Assembly: GCA_023014485.1 (NCBI GenBank)
Contig: JAJOZX010000483.1
Span: forward strand, 186,001-250,000
Direction: 5' to 3'
Length of the DNA stretch: 64,000 nucleotides
From: Bathynomus jamesi
Taxonomy: Eukaryota; Arthropoda; Malacostraca; Isopoda; Cirolanidae
Positions within the stretch are counted from its first letter, which is position 1. The number at the start of each line of letters is the position of its first letter. This document shows positions 11,674-22,446 of the stretch, one piece after another. The notes beneath the pieces are model-generated. The model made no database searches. It was not told the origin of the DNA and saw nothing but the letters and a program-made list of their open reading frames with translations. The position numbers were made by a program, and so were the translations under genes.

Positions 11674-12583
11674 TCACTGTTCCCCAGATCGTAATAACTT
11701 ATTTAGGGGTTCAAGGAAAGTCGATGCATCAGGCAAAAATTTCCTATAAAAGTTTAGGAGACCTAAATAAGCTTGTAACTGTGTGATGTTTTGTGGAGGT
11801 GGTGCATTTTTTATTGCTTCTAGTTTATCCACCGTTGGATGAATGCCTGAGGCATCTATTTGGAACCCCAAATATGAAACCTCACTAGTGACCCAAGAAC
11901 ACTTTTCTTTCTTTAGCTTAAGTCCAGCATCCCGGAGTCTTTTTAGAACTGTGATTAATCTAGTTAGGTGTTCTTTTTTAGATAAACCTGAAATAAGGAC
12001 ATCATCTAGAAAACAAAGTACACCCGGAATGTGACCGAGAACTTCGTCCATTGTCCTCTGAAAAATACCCGTAGCCGATGCTATTCCATAGCATAGCCTA
12101 TTGTACTTATATAGGCCTCGGTGCGTATTTATGATAGTTAGTTCTTTAGAATTTTCATTTAAACTTACTTGAGCATAGGCTTGGGACATATCTAGTTTTG
12201 TGAAATATTTACCCCCAGCAAGAGAGCTAAATAATTCATCAGGCTTGGGTATAGTGTGTGACTGGTTCAATAATTTTATCTTTGAGCAGCCTGTCAATTT
12301 CTAAATCTACTTTCTCCCGCAGTGCATGTGCAATTGAATGAGCCTTACAAAATTTTGGAGTTACATTAGGGTCTACCTCTATACAGACCTGATGGTATTT
12401 TAGTTTGCCTACTTCAGGCCCAAAAACAGAAGAAAACTCCCTTAACAATGTGTCTATGTCAGACGGATACGCGAGTGTATGCACATCTGCCTGACCCTTT
12501 GGCAAAATTTTGTCAATAGGCATTTTCAACATTTTCAAAGCATCAGTCCAATTACGGCCTAGTAGAGTTAGGCCCTTGCTCAT
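11674..12583 (-). pseudogene. Gypsy copy 2 reverse transcriptase with internal deletion
   Basis: Frame 12239-12583 carries the RT lead-in (MSKGLTLLGRNWTDALKM, then REKVDLEIDRLLKDKIIEP). It ends abruptly at about 12255, where about 120 bp present in copy 1 is missing (the block containing the CGDYR motif). Frame 11674-12297 continues with FTKLDMSQAYAQV (block A), CYGIASATGIFQ (block B), CFLDDVLIS (block C) and the connection LQAYLGLLNFYRKFLPDAS. The deletion junction lies in a short shared TA/GTGTG stretch. The polymerase cannot be active. Confidence 0.92.
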
Positions 12584-12739
12584 CCACCACTAAAAGAGTT
12601 AAGGGATGAGACAAAGTTTTCTTGTTGAGTGTAACTGTGATGGATGCTTCTCCACAAATAGGTATTTGTATGTCCCCATACTTTTTTAGTATTGTTTTAG
12701 ATGCATGTAGTTTAGGTGTATTTTTTAAAGTTTTGTCAA

Positions 12740-13735
12740 AACTGTTTTATACATAATCGTTCGGGCAGCACCTGTATCTAGTTCTAGAGGAACTGTAACT
12801 CCATTTAGGCCTACCTCTACAATATATGGACCTGTATTATCACCACTTTGCTGTTCATAAAATAGGTACTCCACTCGAATGTTCGAAGTATTTTCCTTTT
12901 GAGGATTTACACTAGAAATGTTATAATTAGAATTTTCACCCCTTGTTTTCTTTGAAAAACAAACTTTAGCTATGTGGCCTATTTTACTACAGTTTCGGCA
13001 AACTGCTTCTTTAAAAGGACAGTCATTCTTCCAATGGTGTTTTCCACACCCAGTACATGGCTTGGAAGGCTTTTCCTCCTGTTTAGCGTTTGAATTAGTA
13101 AGTTTAGTCGTATTTGCCGCATACCTTTTATTTGTTTGTCTAGTAGGCTCATTAGGTCTGTCTGGCCTAGAAGATTTAAAGCTATTTACGTGTTGGGCTT
13201 TACTACTGTGACTGCCAAAAGCTCTAACATCTTTAGCAGCTGCTTCCCTAGCCGCAGCTATTTCTACAGCCTAACTAAAAGTTAGGTCCTGTATAGCTAA
13301 TAGGGCTCTCTGGGTAGACTCCTCTTTGAAACCCATTACAAACCTATCTCTTAGCATTTCGTCTAATGTGTCCCCAAATTTACAAATACAGCTATGGGCT
13401 TTTATTCCTGCAACAAACTCTACAATGCTTTCATTCACAGTCTGATGCCTCGAATAAAATTTGAAACGTTCATAGATGAGAACTACTCAGGGTTTGTAGT
13501 GATTGGTTAGGGAATGTACCAATTCACTATAGGTGCAAGTTTCCGGTGCTTTAGGAGCAACTAGGTGCATAACTAAGCCAAACGTTTTAGCGCCTATTAT
13601 AGTTAAAAAGGTAGGTACTTTCTTAGCATCAGGAATGGAATTTGCCTCGAAAAACAACCTCACCCTAGTGGCATAAGCTTCGAAGGCCTCCCCAGATCTT
13701 TGTAGGGGCTTATATGGCCAATCACCGACATGCTA
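12740..13735 (-). pseudogene. Gypsy copy 2 gag and protease
   Basis: A CCHC zinc-knuckle pair (near 12960-13060) and the protease signature LELDTGAA (near 12770-12800) are preserved as in copy 1. The capsid region begins at the ATG near 13732 and has a frameshift near 13695 and a stop near 13490. The capsid to nucleocapsid boundary has a TAG at about 13274, identical in place to that in copy 1 (about 4680). The nucleocapsid linker differs from copy 1 at 13075-13115. Confidence 0.82.
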
Positions 13736-14093
13736 GAACAAAACCGATTTAGGCCAAATAACGTGAAGCAGGTTAAATTGGGTTTAAATTTGATCTAGTT
13801 ACTCCCCAGTTAGGCCTGTTAGGGCTGAATAGTAAATTGTATTAGAGTTAGGGCTGAGTAGGAATTAGTATTGGAGTTAGGGCTGAGTAGGAATTAGTAT
13901 TAGAGTTAGGCCAGCGGGAGCTAAGCTATAGTACGGTAGCTTACCCACACAAACCAACTAAATCGAACGACCCACCTAGGCTCGGCTACATCCAATTTTC
14001 CAAACAACCAAATTGAACCCAATAAGCCAAATTAAATCCAATGAGCTAAATTAAATCCAATGAGCCAAATTAAATCCCATCCTCGTCGCCAAA

Positions 14094-14601
<508 letters not shown>

Positions 14602-14954
14602 TCTAAAAAGATAAGTTTTAATTGGTTCTGAACACATACCAAATTTCCTTACTAGCATGTTACCCTGTACATACAGCTTTTAACGTTGCCTCTCAATATC
14701 GAGTTCATCTCTCAGCTCGTGATTAATTACATGACCTAAGTCTTTACATGTGTCTTTGATACGTATAGTCTGACCATTCATTTCAAAAGACCCACATGAT
14801 ACATGTTTCAGTAGATTACACCTAAAAATCAAGATACAGCTCTTTGCCCCATTATAGGCGATGTCATTTTCTATACCATATTGTTCATATACCTCTAATA
14901 GTACTCTAAGCCCATGGGGAGAGGGTGACAGAAGAACAAGGTCATCAGCATATA
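14602..14954 (-). mobile_element. CR1/Rex-like LINE fragment, right part of split copy
   Basis: Minus strand encodes the end of RT palm and thumb: YADDLVLLSPSPHGLRVLLE (catalytic YADD), then KSCILIFRCN and RIKDTCKDLGHVI. Continuous with 5908-5993 once Gypsy copy 2 is removed. It ends abruptly at about 14954, against the 3' tail of another copy. Confidence 0.88.
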
Positions 14955-15257
14955 AACAACAAACAAACAAAACATCTTTATTGCGGATCATTCACAATCC
15001 ATAGCCACTTAACCTAACATACAAGTACAATCTTACGTATATATTGAACTTAATACAAAAATAATATAAAAATAAGGCCAACATAGCCACTTAACCAAGT
15101 ATACTGGTATACTATTTGATTAATTATCTGACAATTTTATGTATATTGTTATTACGTGAGATATCTTATAACACTTACAGTATAACACTTATAGCATAGC
15201 CACTTGCTATAAAACTTATTATAACACAACTTAATATGCATAGATAATCTTTGCTAA

Positions 15258-15488
15258 TTACAAAAATAAGGTATTGTAAACCAGCAGTTGTCTGTACCAA
15301 GACTGCCATGTAGGTGAGAGGTACATAGTATCTGAGGACAGAACATTGTACAATAACACATTAGAGCTGTTTTCGACCCTAGTAATGAAATTATATATAT
15401 TCTTCCGGATTAACATTTGGCTGGTAGATAGGTTACGCATAGTAAACATAAAACTGGCACTGCACCATTTTGGTTCCCCACATAGCAT
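15258..15488 (-). pseudogene. LINE ORF2 C-terminal domain
   Basis: The 76 codons read MLCGEPKWCSASFMFTMRN and on through IRKNIYNFITRVENSSN, the tail seen after the RT domain in CR1/Rex-type LINEs. It continues from 15522-16067 through a short frame break around 15507-15522. The 3' UTR follows (14955-15257). Confidence 0.78.
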
Positions 15489-15521
15489 ACGAAAAATATT
15501 ATTATAAGCAACAGAGTTTAT

Positions 15522-16067
15522 TCATAGCAGTTTTTGTATAATTCCACCACAGATGGGATATATACAATGCAGTACAGTAAGTTCTAAAAAGGTAAATTTT
15601 AACTGATTCTGAACACATACCAAATTTCCTACTAGCATGTTACCCTGTACATACAGCTTTTTACGTTGCCTCTCAATATCAAGTTCATCTCGCAGCTCGT
15701 GAGTAATTACATGACCTAAGTATTTACATGTGTCTTTGACAGGTATAGTCTGACCATTCATTTCAAAAGATCCACATGATACATGTTTCAGTAGATTACA
15801 CCTAAAAATCAAGATACAGCTCTTTGCCCCATTATAGGCGATGTCATTTTCTATACCATATTGTTCATATACCTCTAATAGTACTCTAAGCCCATGGGGA
15901 GAGGGTGACAGAAGAACAAGGTCATCAGCATATATTAAATGATTCATTTTTTCCTTTCCAATGACACAGCCAGTACGTGCAGTTTTTAGTTCATTGGTAA
16001 GGTCATCCATGTATATACAGAAAAGATAGGGTGATAATATACCTCCTTGCCTAACACCATTAGTCAC
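15522..16067 (-). pseudogene. LINE reverse transcriptase, palm and thumb
   Basis: This is RT that would prime at a nicked chromosomal target. The start TNGVRQGGILSPYLFCIYMDD is the B/C-block region, and LIYADDLVLLSPS is the catalytic YADD box. NGAKSCILIF and VKDTCKYLGHVITHELRDE are thumb motifs. The first part of the same domain lies across the LTR insertion at 16805-17492. Frame is lost near 15600 (VCVQNQLKF). Confidence 0.9.
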
Positions 16068-16079
16068 CTTAAAACCTGG

Positions 16080-16804
16080 TTATGGAAAACTGATGTGTGG
16101 GTAGTTGGGAGGTAACGAAAATGGTTCACTGAGTAGGTAGGTAGTTAATCTAACAATTATTAAATTCCTTTTATGTCAATAACTGGGTGGATGAAACCAA
16201 TTGGTTGCTCACCAGAGTTATTCTCCACACTAGTATTTATATACTGTGTGACAAGAGCGTGCTCGGTAATAGACATACATTACCGATCAACCAACCGAAG
16301 AAAAAACCAAGACGACGCTGGTGGAAAAAGCCCCGCGAAAAGGAAGACAAGGGAGAACGAAAACGAGGAACGGGGCGACAAGACGGAACGAGAGAAGGGA
16401 GAAGAACAAACAACGGAAAAAAGATCCCCACCAGCAAGTACGCTCTCAACAATTAAACAAAAGGGGAAAAGGGACTCTCTAATAACTAGCAGTAAGTGAC
16501 TAATTGTGTTTTTAACCCAGTTAGAAGTAAACGCAGTAAATTAAGCTGGGTCAGACAAATTAGGCCTACATTGTGGCCTAAGACCTAGCATCAACTCATA
16601 GCTTAACAAAGGTGAAGGTAGATTGCCCGAACCTAATTTGGTGAGGAATCCTACTGTGGACCTCAATTTATCTGCCCGCTCTGGACCATTTCCGGAATCT
16701 CTAGGCTGACCCCTACAAGGCTAGACTTAATCTACTTTATAGTTAGACTGGAGATATTAGGGGTGGGTTAATTGGGGACCAATTCATACAGAGCATTTTT
16801 CACA
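16080..16804 (+). repeat. BEL/Pao solo LTR, plus orientation
   Basis: It runs from TTATGGAAAACTG to TTTTTCACA and matches, inverted, the LTR pieces at 18623-19191 and 40523-40643. A 4-bp direct repeat CTGG (16076-16079 and 16805-16808) lies exactly at its ends within the LINE RT, so it is a solo LTR in its own target site. A TATA-like tract (ATATACTGTGTG) is at about 16240, and a plus-strand open frame at 16173-16499 is low-complexity LTR sequence. The 5' base pair TT rather than TG is odd. Confidence 0.78.
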
Positions 16805-17629
16805 CTGGTGATACAGTGCTTTTCCATCTTACAAACATGGTCTGCTGTGTATACCAGAATGCAATTATTCTAAGTATATATTTAGGTACCCCTCGACACA
16901 AGAGTTCCTTGAAAAGTTTGTGATGGTTAACTCTATCAAATGCTTTTGATGCATCCAAAAAACAGGAATATACATTGCTGTTTGACATCTTGTACTTTAG
17001 GACGGCTTCCTTTAGCATAGAAATACACATGTCAGTACCATGTTTCACTCTAAAGCCAAATTGATTGTCATAAGTCTGCAAGTAAGTGCTCATCCTATTA
17101 TAAATGGCATATTCTAACACTTTAGAAAGTATACTGGCAAGTGCTATTGGCCTATAATTATTCTTATCGCAGATACTAGCACCCTTATTTTTAACAACTG
17201 GCAACAATACAACTGCCAAAATGGACTGTGGCAAGTACTCATGTATCATACAGCTTGTGAAACACATTGCAAGCATAGGTGTTATACGAGGACTACAACA
17301 TTTTAAATGTTCTGCTTGTATGCCATCTAGGCCACAACTTTTGTTACCATCTAACTTATGAATAGCCTGCCAGATTTCTGAGTCATTAATTAGTAGTTCC
17401 TCAGAGCGTTCTAAATTTAGGCATATATTTAGTCTATCCCCCCCCAAGACAATTAAATAGGGTTTCATAATGATTTTTCCACAGCTCTGCAATGTTTTTG
17501 CACCATGTACACCCTCTATTACATTTGGGAAGGTAAGATTACTATTGTTAATTTTATTAACCTCCTTCCAGAATTCCCTACTGGAAGTATTGCTATTGCC
17601 TAATTTCCTGGCTAGAGATTCTCTTCATA
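16805..17629 (-). pseudogene. LINE reverse transcriptase, upstream linker and fingers/palm
   Basis: Frame 16800-17492 reads NKSCGLDGIQAEHLK, VVKNKGASICDKNNYRPIA, NQFGFRVKHGTDMC and FLDASKAFDRVNHHKLF (first catalytic D), the ordered RT blocks of CR1/Rex-like LINEs. Upstream, in a second frame to 17629, is the linker between endonuclease and RT, with frame changes in a run of G near 17445. No endonuclease domain is present, so this copy is 5' truncated at about 17629. Confidence 0.9.
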
Positions 17630-17693
17630 TGATTAATTTTTTCCTTTCCAATGACACAGCCAGTACGTGCAGTTTTTAGTTCATTGGTACAAC
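17629..17693 (-). mobile_element. Short LINE scrap between LINE and BEL/Pao
   Basis: Matches the LINE stretch encoding LKTARTGCVIGKEK (compare 15945-16000), which is downstream of the RT sequence it is joined to. Its position marks a rearrangement or deletion joint between the LINE and the BEL/Pao interior. Confidence 0.65.
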
Positions 17694-18200
17694 AGTTGAA
17701 ATATAAGGTTTATTACCTATTGAAGTCTCAAATTTTTCAATGAAAGATAGGAATTGTATCATGTCCCCATCAAATGTTGGTACTACCAAAGTGGGTAACT
17801 TAGCCCTAAATTCTTATGGCTCAGGATTTGGCATGCCACTTAAATTTTGTTGAAGGTTAGCTCTACTTTGATTAAAATCAGAATTAGGTTTATTTGGTGT
17901 TAAGTCATTCAAAGGAGACTGTAGTCTTCTTAGGTGCTTTTCAGTTGAGATTACCTGCTGATCATTATCAGAGTAAAGGTCTGTAAGTTGATCGCCATCC
18001 ATTTCAGGTTCAACTATCTTTGAAATACTCTTATCAATGGCTAGTATATCCTCCTTTTGTTTACTCAATTTAAGAATTACATCCTCTAAATCTTTCTTGT
18101 CTGGTTGTGTAATATTGTTAAAAATGTTTATGGCCCTAGTAACAGCACCCAACTTTCCCCGCTTCTTCTTTTTCAATGGTTGCAATTCATCACTGTCCAT
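17694..18200 (-). pseudogene. BEL/Pao gag, N-terminal part
   Basis: The 128-codon frame 17814-18200 begins MDSDELQPLKKKKRGKLGA followed by TRAINIFNN, the start usual for BEL/Pao Gag, then a helical, acidic region. After a stop near 17814 another frame gives LPTLVVPTFDGDMIQFLSF and IEKFETSIG, the DUF1759-type signature of BEL/Pao Gag. The element is truncated at 17694, so pol is absent. Its 5' LTR lies upstream at 18623. Confidence 0.8.
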
Positions 18201-18600
18201 GTTTAAGTCAAAATAGTTTAACTAGGGATTGTAATGAAATAATAAGGTGAGAAGAAATTATCAGAGATGAGAGATCAAATAAATTGAGTACTCAGACTAA
18301 CAGTCAAGTTTTAAATTTGGTTAAATCCTCCAGGTATTTAATTAATGTCAAGATTTAGTCCAGTAAGTACCCTAAGCCTTGAAAGAAAAAGTAAGTTTGA
18401 TTCTGGTTAATCTGTATGTGGCACTCAGTTCTAAGCTTATAAAAGAATGGGACTCCTTAAAAAATGTAAATGTTTCCTAATTAGGCCCTAGGTTGTAGAC
18501 CTAATTAGGCAAGTTTGTTACTTTAGGCTTGATTAGGTTAGGTTTAGACTAGCTTAATTCTGCACTTTTTTGTTAAGTAAGGTTAAGCCTAAAGTATGTA

Positions 18601-18622
18601 AATTCCCCACACGGGCCACCAA
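18601..18622 (-). other. BEL/Pao primer-binding site
   Basis: Directly inside the LTR on the minus strand: TTGGTGGCCCGTGTGGGGAA. This sequence type is common after the 5' LTR of BEL and Gypsy elements. It fixes the LTR boundary (TTTTCACA ends at 18623) and the element's orientation. The cognate tRNA was not determined. Confidence 0.7.
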
Positions 18623-19191
18623 TGTGAAAAATGTTCTGTATGAATTGGTCCCCAATTAACCCACCCCTAATATCTCCAGTCTAACTGGTTAAGCCTAGCC
18701 TTGTAGGGGTCAGCCTAGAGATTCCTGAAATGGTCCAGAGCGGGTAGAGTAAATGGAGGTCCACAGTAGATTCCTCACCAAATTAGGTTAGGGTAATTTA
18801 CCTTAGCCTTTGTTAAGCTATGAGTTGATGCTCGGTCTTAGACCACAATGTAGGCCTAATTTAACTGGACCTAGTTAAGTTTATATGTTATCACTAAACT
18901 GGAGTTTAGAAATACAATTCTTCACTTACTATTATTAAATAAATCCTGATTTCTTCTTTGTCTTTCCTCTAGTTGCTTAATTTTTGAGAGTGTTCTTGCT
19001 GGTGGAGATCTTTTACTTTTTCAAGCCCCTTCGTTCGCCATGCCGTTCTTCTTGGAAGTCCTTTGTTCCCCAGCTTTTTCCACCAGCGTCCTTTTTGTTT
19101 GTTGGTTGATCGGTAGTGTATGTCTACTACCGAGCACGCTCTATCACACAGTATATAAAAACTAGCGTGGAGAATAACTCTGGTGAGCAAC
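18623..19191 (-). repeat. BEL/Pao 5' LTR, inner part, cut by the Polinton
   Basis: Matches the solo LTR at 16080-16804 in the opposite orientation. It stops at ...GGTGAGCAAC, where the Polinton begins, and the rest of the LTR resumes at 40517 after the Polinton with the repeated AGCAAC. The TATATAAAAACTAG tract at 19150-19165 resembles an LTR promoter TATA region. Confidence 0.85.
19186..19191. repeat. Polinton target duplication, left copy (AGCAAC)
   Basis: AGCAAC immediately precedes the terminal AGTAGTATAGCC. The identical 6-mer follows the right end at 40517-40522. Six base pairs and a terminal AG are the established Polinton signature. Confidence 0.93.
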
Positions 19192-19480
19192 AGTAGTATA
19201 GCCGCAAAAGGGGAGAGTGCAAAAATGTTGCAAGTGATTCCGTAATGTTGCAAAGGGGTGGGGGTTGTTGCAAATGGGGGTGGGGGTGTTGCAAAAAATG
19301 AAAAAAATTACCCCAAAGGGGGGATGCTGCAGGTGCAACAAGGAAAACTTGGAGGCGGCGTTATCCCCCAAGAGAAAGGAGAGAAAGGAGGAGAGGTGTT
19401 CACCTGGCAGGAGCCAAGTGCATATTAAGACTTCAGCCGAGTAGGCGTTGTTTTATAGGCTCCTAATCAGCCAGTTGGCT
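19192..19480. repeat. Polinton left terminal inverted repeat
   Basis: Inverted match to 40205-40516, with small indels around the G-rich GTTGCAAA repeats (19240-19310). Both TIRs share the GGTGTTCACCTGG palindrome and the TAATCAGCCAGTTGGCT inner end. Confidence 0.92.
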
Positions 19481-19990
19481 TAGAAGGCGTAAATGGCTTG
19501 AGTTGCCAGATAGCGCCATGTATTCAGTTTGTGCTATATATTTAATTCTAATCGAAGACTGAGTTGCCAGATACCACATTTTAGCATTGCCAGATACCAT
19601 TGTATACATTATTATAGACTCCTAATCAGCCAGTTGGCTTAGAAGACGTAAATGGCTTGAGTTGCCAGATACCACTTTTTAACATTATTATTGCCAGATA
19701 CCACTTTTTAGCGATACCATTGTATACATTATTATAGACTCCTAATCAGCCAGTTGGCTTAGAAGACGTAAATGGCTTGAGTTGCCAGATACCACTTTTT
19801 AGCATTATTATGGTGAGTTGTCTCACTAAACAATTAAAAGATTTCGTGCCATGTATTCAGTTGCCAGATACCACTTTTTAGCGATACCATTGTATACATT
19901 TAGAATTCCGCTAGTAGGTTTAGAAGGCGTAACATGTTATAAATAGAATTAAGTAAAACAACATTGCATCATTCTGTTTATTATAAATAT
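19481..19990. repeat. Subterminal tandem repeats inside the Polinton left end
   Basis: Units containing CCTAATCAGCCAGTTGGCTT...GTAAATGGCTTGAGTTGCCAGATACCA recur at about 19460, 19620 and 19740, with partial units at 19560, 19690 and 19860. The right end has related scraps (GCCATGTATTCAG near 39965). No gene is visible. Confidence 0.8.
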
Positions 19991-20140
19991 ATAGAAAATA
20001 AATATACATTTCAATAATAATTGAGGAATATGCATATAATCAAAAAAATATATATACACACACAATTATGGAGATGAAGATATATACAAATAAATATACA
20101 TTTCAATAATAATAGAAATATGCATATAATCATAACAGTA
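19990..20140. repeat. Short AT-rich tandem duplication
   Basis: AAATAAATATACATTTCAATAATAAT...ATATGCATATAATCA occurs twice (about 19995-20045 and 20090-20135), separated by a short AC/TA tract. It overlaps the tail of the 20066-20521 frame, so the extreme C-terminus of that protein may be spurious. Confidence 0.7.
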
Positions 20141-20521
20141 CAGGAGAAATATCACGCAAAATATATAATTACATTTCACTTTTTTTTTCAAAATACTAAA
20201 CTCGCACTTAATCGAGTTTACAATTACATCATTATTGCTCTGCATTACGCAGTATACGCGGTTTAATAATATTTCACCGCTTAAAGTATAGGGAAACCTG
20301 TATTCGATATGAAGGGCTTTCATATCGTTCAGTACTATTTTTGTTCCCACTTTACAACCGGTTGGTAAATCATCTTTAAATACGTCTAGAATACAATCAA
20401 AAGCACGCACAAAGAGTTCATCGTTAGCTACATTATTAAACACAAGTTTATAAACACGCTTTTCCAATCGAGGGTTTATTTCTACCGACTCGAGCTTTTC
20501 AATCGTGAACTCACTCAACAT
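20066..20521 (-). CDS. Polinton left-arm protein of unknown function, 151 aa
   Basis: The product is not recognised with confidence. The frame opens MLSEFTIEKLESVEINP and contains VFKDDLPTGCKVGTKIVL and a run ending MQSNNDVIVNSIKCEFSIL. This faintly recalls a small alpha/beta region found at the N-terminus of Polinton PolB proteins, but that is only an impression. The last 40 residues are hydrophobic and run into AT-rich tandem repeats, so they may be read-through of decayed sequence. It overlaps the upstream gene by 11 bases in another frame (ATG at 20521 before the stop at 20511), as in compact viral gene blocks. It could be a replication accessory protein. Confidence 0.55.
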   Translation of the reverse strand: MLSEFTIEKLESVEINPRLEKRVYKLVFNNVANDELFVRAFDCILDVFKDDLPTGCKVGTKIVLNDMKALHIEYRFPYTLSGEILLNRVYCVMQSNNDVIVNSIKCEFSILKKKVKCNYIFCVIFLLYCYDYMHISIIIEMYIYLYISSSP

Positions 20522-21257
20522 AGCGGCAATTGAAATAATCTTCTAAATCGTTACGACAACTGCGCGTTATATAAAGAAATAGTTCTTCAGGGTGAACGGT
20601 GTAGGTGAGCTCAGCTTTGTACCGATCAATTGCTTTGTACCAAAGTTCATGGTACTTCAAAGAGTCTAAACTTTTTAAATAAACGTCCAGCACTAGACCA
20701 TTCTCACCAGCCCTACACTCGGTAAACCCATCGAGCAGAGCGGTGTATGCGTATTCAAGTACTGTATCAAAATAAAGCATATCCGTAACACGCGCGTCTA
20801 ATATAGGTTTCAGCTTGCGGAATCCGACGATTTCAAACATTCTGTCGAGGATGAAACGGTTTCGCGTAGGAACAAGAGCGTTATTATCAGAAGCATTCTT
20901 CCACATCAGCTGTATATCAATGCACGGCCGATCGTTATTTATACACAACGTACATACAACGGCGTATGAGGGTACGTCACTAATCTGCTCTCTTCTTGTA
21001 CCTACGTTAGCAGGTATTTTATAACGATCTTCACTCCACTTCTCAACTATCACGAAGATTCTATTCATCTCCTCGACACTTAAATAAACCCGTTGTTTTG
21101 TTTGTCTACATTCCGTTTCCAGTACATAGCTAACGGTACCGGATTTACGCCTGAACACGCGCAACGATTTCGTCACGGACACATCGTACGAGGCGTTGAG
21201 AATGCTGCTCAAAGGAAGTTCCATCGTATTCGAGGAGCGCACGTCCACTCGGCTCAA
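20511..21257 (-). CDS. Polinton left-arm protein of unknown function, 248 aa
   Basis: An open frame of 248 codons with no homology that I recognise. The first ATG is at 21257, and an alternative in-frame Met (MELPLSSILNASY) is at about 21224. The protein is mixed alpha/beta in look, with several aromatic and charged stretches (YKIPANVGTRREQISDVP, CTLCINNDRPCIDIQLMW, YVKAIDRYKAE-like helix near the end). There is no signal peptide or transmembrane segment. It lies between 21488-22078 and 20066-20521, all minus-strand and downstream of polB, so it is probably an early or accessory gene. Its survival as one frame in an otherwise broken element suggests a real gene. Confidence 0.6.
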   Translation of the reverse strand: MSRVDVRSSNTMELPLSSILNASYDVSVTKSLRVFRRKSGTVSYVLETECRQTKQRVYLSVEEMNRIFVIVEKWSEDRYKIPANVGTRREQISDVPSYAVVCTLCINNDRPCIDIQLMWKNASDNNALVPTRNRFILDRMFEIVGFRKLKPILDARVTDMLYFDTVLEYAYTALLDGFTECRAGENGLVLDVYLKSLDSLKYHELWYKAIDRYKAELTYTVHPEELFLYITRSCRNDLEDYFNCRYVE

Positions 21258-21487
21258 GCTCTGAGATAACTATGAGCCGTGTGAGGCACGCAGGTAGGCA
21301 GGAACGGTTCGACGGGCGGCTGACTCGATGATACGTGAATGGAGTTGTTTGAACTCGTATGATCCGCGAGTCGTACCGAATTGTTGTACATATTTGTTTT
21401 TCCGGTACAAGAATTAATTTCATCACTACCAGCCTACGCACCAGACATTTTACCTCAGGATAAGAACTAGGCACATTTTATGTTTTA

Positions 21488-22078
21488 CTAAACATCCTCA
21501 CACTCCGGCGCACTATTTAAGAGGAACATATGCTCATATTTTTCCTTTCTGCCCATCAAACGATACTCGTCTCTAAAGTCTGTTAAAAACTCACGCAGGG
21601 CACTAGCCACAACCTCACTACGAACGTCATCATGATATACGTTAATATAGTGATAAAAATACTTAAGATTGTCCATGATCACGAGATTCACATTTTCAGT
21701 CGTAGAGTATGAGTAATCGACATGGTGTAGCATGACGTAATACCGCTTGTCACACCACCCATCCGCAAGACTCATTATCCATACCTGCTGCTTCTCTTCT
21801 GCACGCGTTGTTTCTTTTACTTCACGGTGTATGTGAGACTTATTAAAGTTTAGCTCTGCAGTATACTTCAGCACATCGTCTGTGCAACGAAAGCCTTCAA
21901 CGGTCTCACCAGAACATCCGTAGAGTATTTGTACATCTTGGAACTTCGCACAATCCAATGTGTTTTTAAAAGAGGCATAGGAGGGAGGAATAGGAAGTTT
22001 TTCGGTATCCACCACATCCTGGCACTTTGCTGAATACCATTTCATAAACGTTGTACAAGCAATATTAAAGGTAGCCAT
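21488..22078 (-). CDS. Polinton left-arm protein of unknown function, 196 aa
   Basis: The open frame starts MATFNIACTTFMKWYSAK. I do not recognise the family. It contains CTDDVLKYTAELNF, a strongly patterned WIMSLADGWCDKRYYVMLHH segment and an acidic C-terminus (NSAPECEDV). It sits after a microsatellite-bearing gap (22079-22536) downstream of polB and before 20511-21257. Between this frame and the next (21258-21487) there is no coding sequence I can support; the 109-aa frame at 21145-21474 overlaps the real gene and looks like a shadow. The role is unknown; as part of a viral-type left arm it may be an accessory or host-interaction gene. Confidence 0.6.
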   Translation of the reverse strand: MATFNIACTTFMKWYSAKCQDVVDTEKLPIPPSYASFKNTLDCAKFQDVQILYGCSGETVEGFRCTDDVLKYTAELNFNKSHIHREVKETTRAEEKQQVWIMSLADGWCDKRYYVMLHHVDYSYSTTENVNLVIMDNLKYFYHYINVYHDDVRSEVVASALREFLTDFRDEYRLMGRKEKYEHMFLLNSAPECEDV

Positions 22079-22216
22079 TTGAATACACGTCTGATCTTTT
22101 CTTCTGAATACACGTCTGATCTCTCGGGCTTACTGCAGTCGACTGACCACGCAGGGACTCCCAGATAGTAGCATGACTCACGGTCTTACAGTGGGCGGAG
22201 CTTAGAACTTTCACCT

Positions 22217-22257
<41 letters not shown>

Positions 22258-22403
22258 GGAGAAAGTAAAACGCTAATTGAAACATGATTTATTTAATAAA
22301 CGAGATATTCAAGTTATATATATTTACAAATACGATTTAATAAACAAGATATTCAAGTTATATATATATTTACAAATACGATTTAATAAACGAAATATTG
22401 AAG

Positions 22404-22446
<43 letters not shown>

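Larger units (their letters stand above)
14955..17628 (-). mobile_element. CR1/Rex-like LINE copy, split by a BEL/Pao LTR
   Basis: Reading 5' to 3' on the minus strand: linker upstream of RT (17629 down to 17490), RT fingers and palm (to 16805), then, after the LTR at 16080-16804, the rest of RT, a C-terminal domain (15258-15488) and a 3' UTR ending in AATAAAGATGTTTTG(TTTG)n at 14955-14985. The direct repeat CTGG flanks the LTR (16076-16079, 16805-16808), and the reading frame is consistent on both sides. Confidence 0.88.

Noticed and set aside
16080..16198. Inverted match of 16080-16198 and 40523-40643 considered as the outer Polinton terminal repeat
   Set aside because: It belongs to the BEL/Pao LTRs. 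The exact 6-bp AGCAAC duplication and terminal AG place the Polinton ends at 19192 and 40516.
16173..16499. Plus-strand open frame of 108 codons rich in K/E/R
   Set aside because: It lies wholly within the solo LTR and is purine-rich low-complexity sequence; the matching LTR does not keep the frame.
21145..21474. 109-aa minus frame overlapping the 248-aa Polinton gene
   Set aside because: It overlaps a longer, better patterned frame and its composition looks random.
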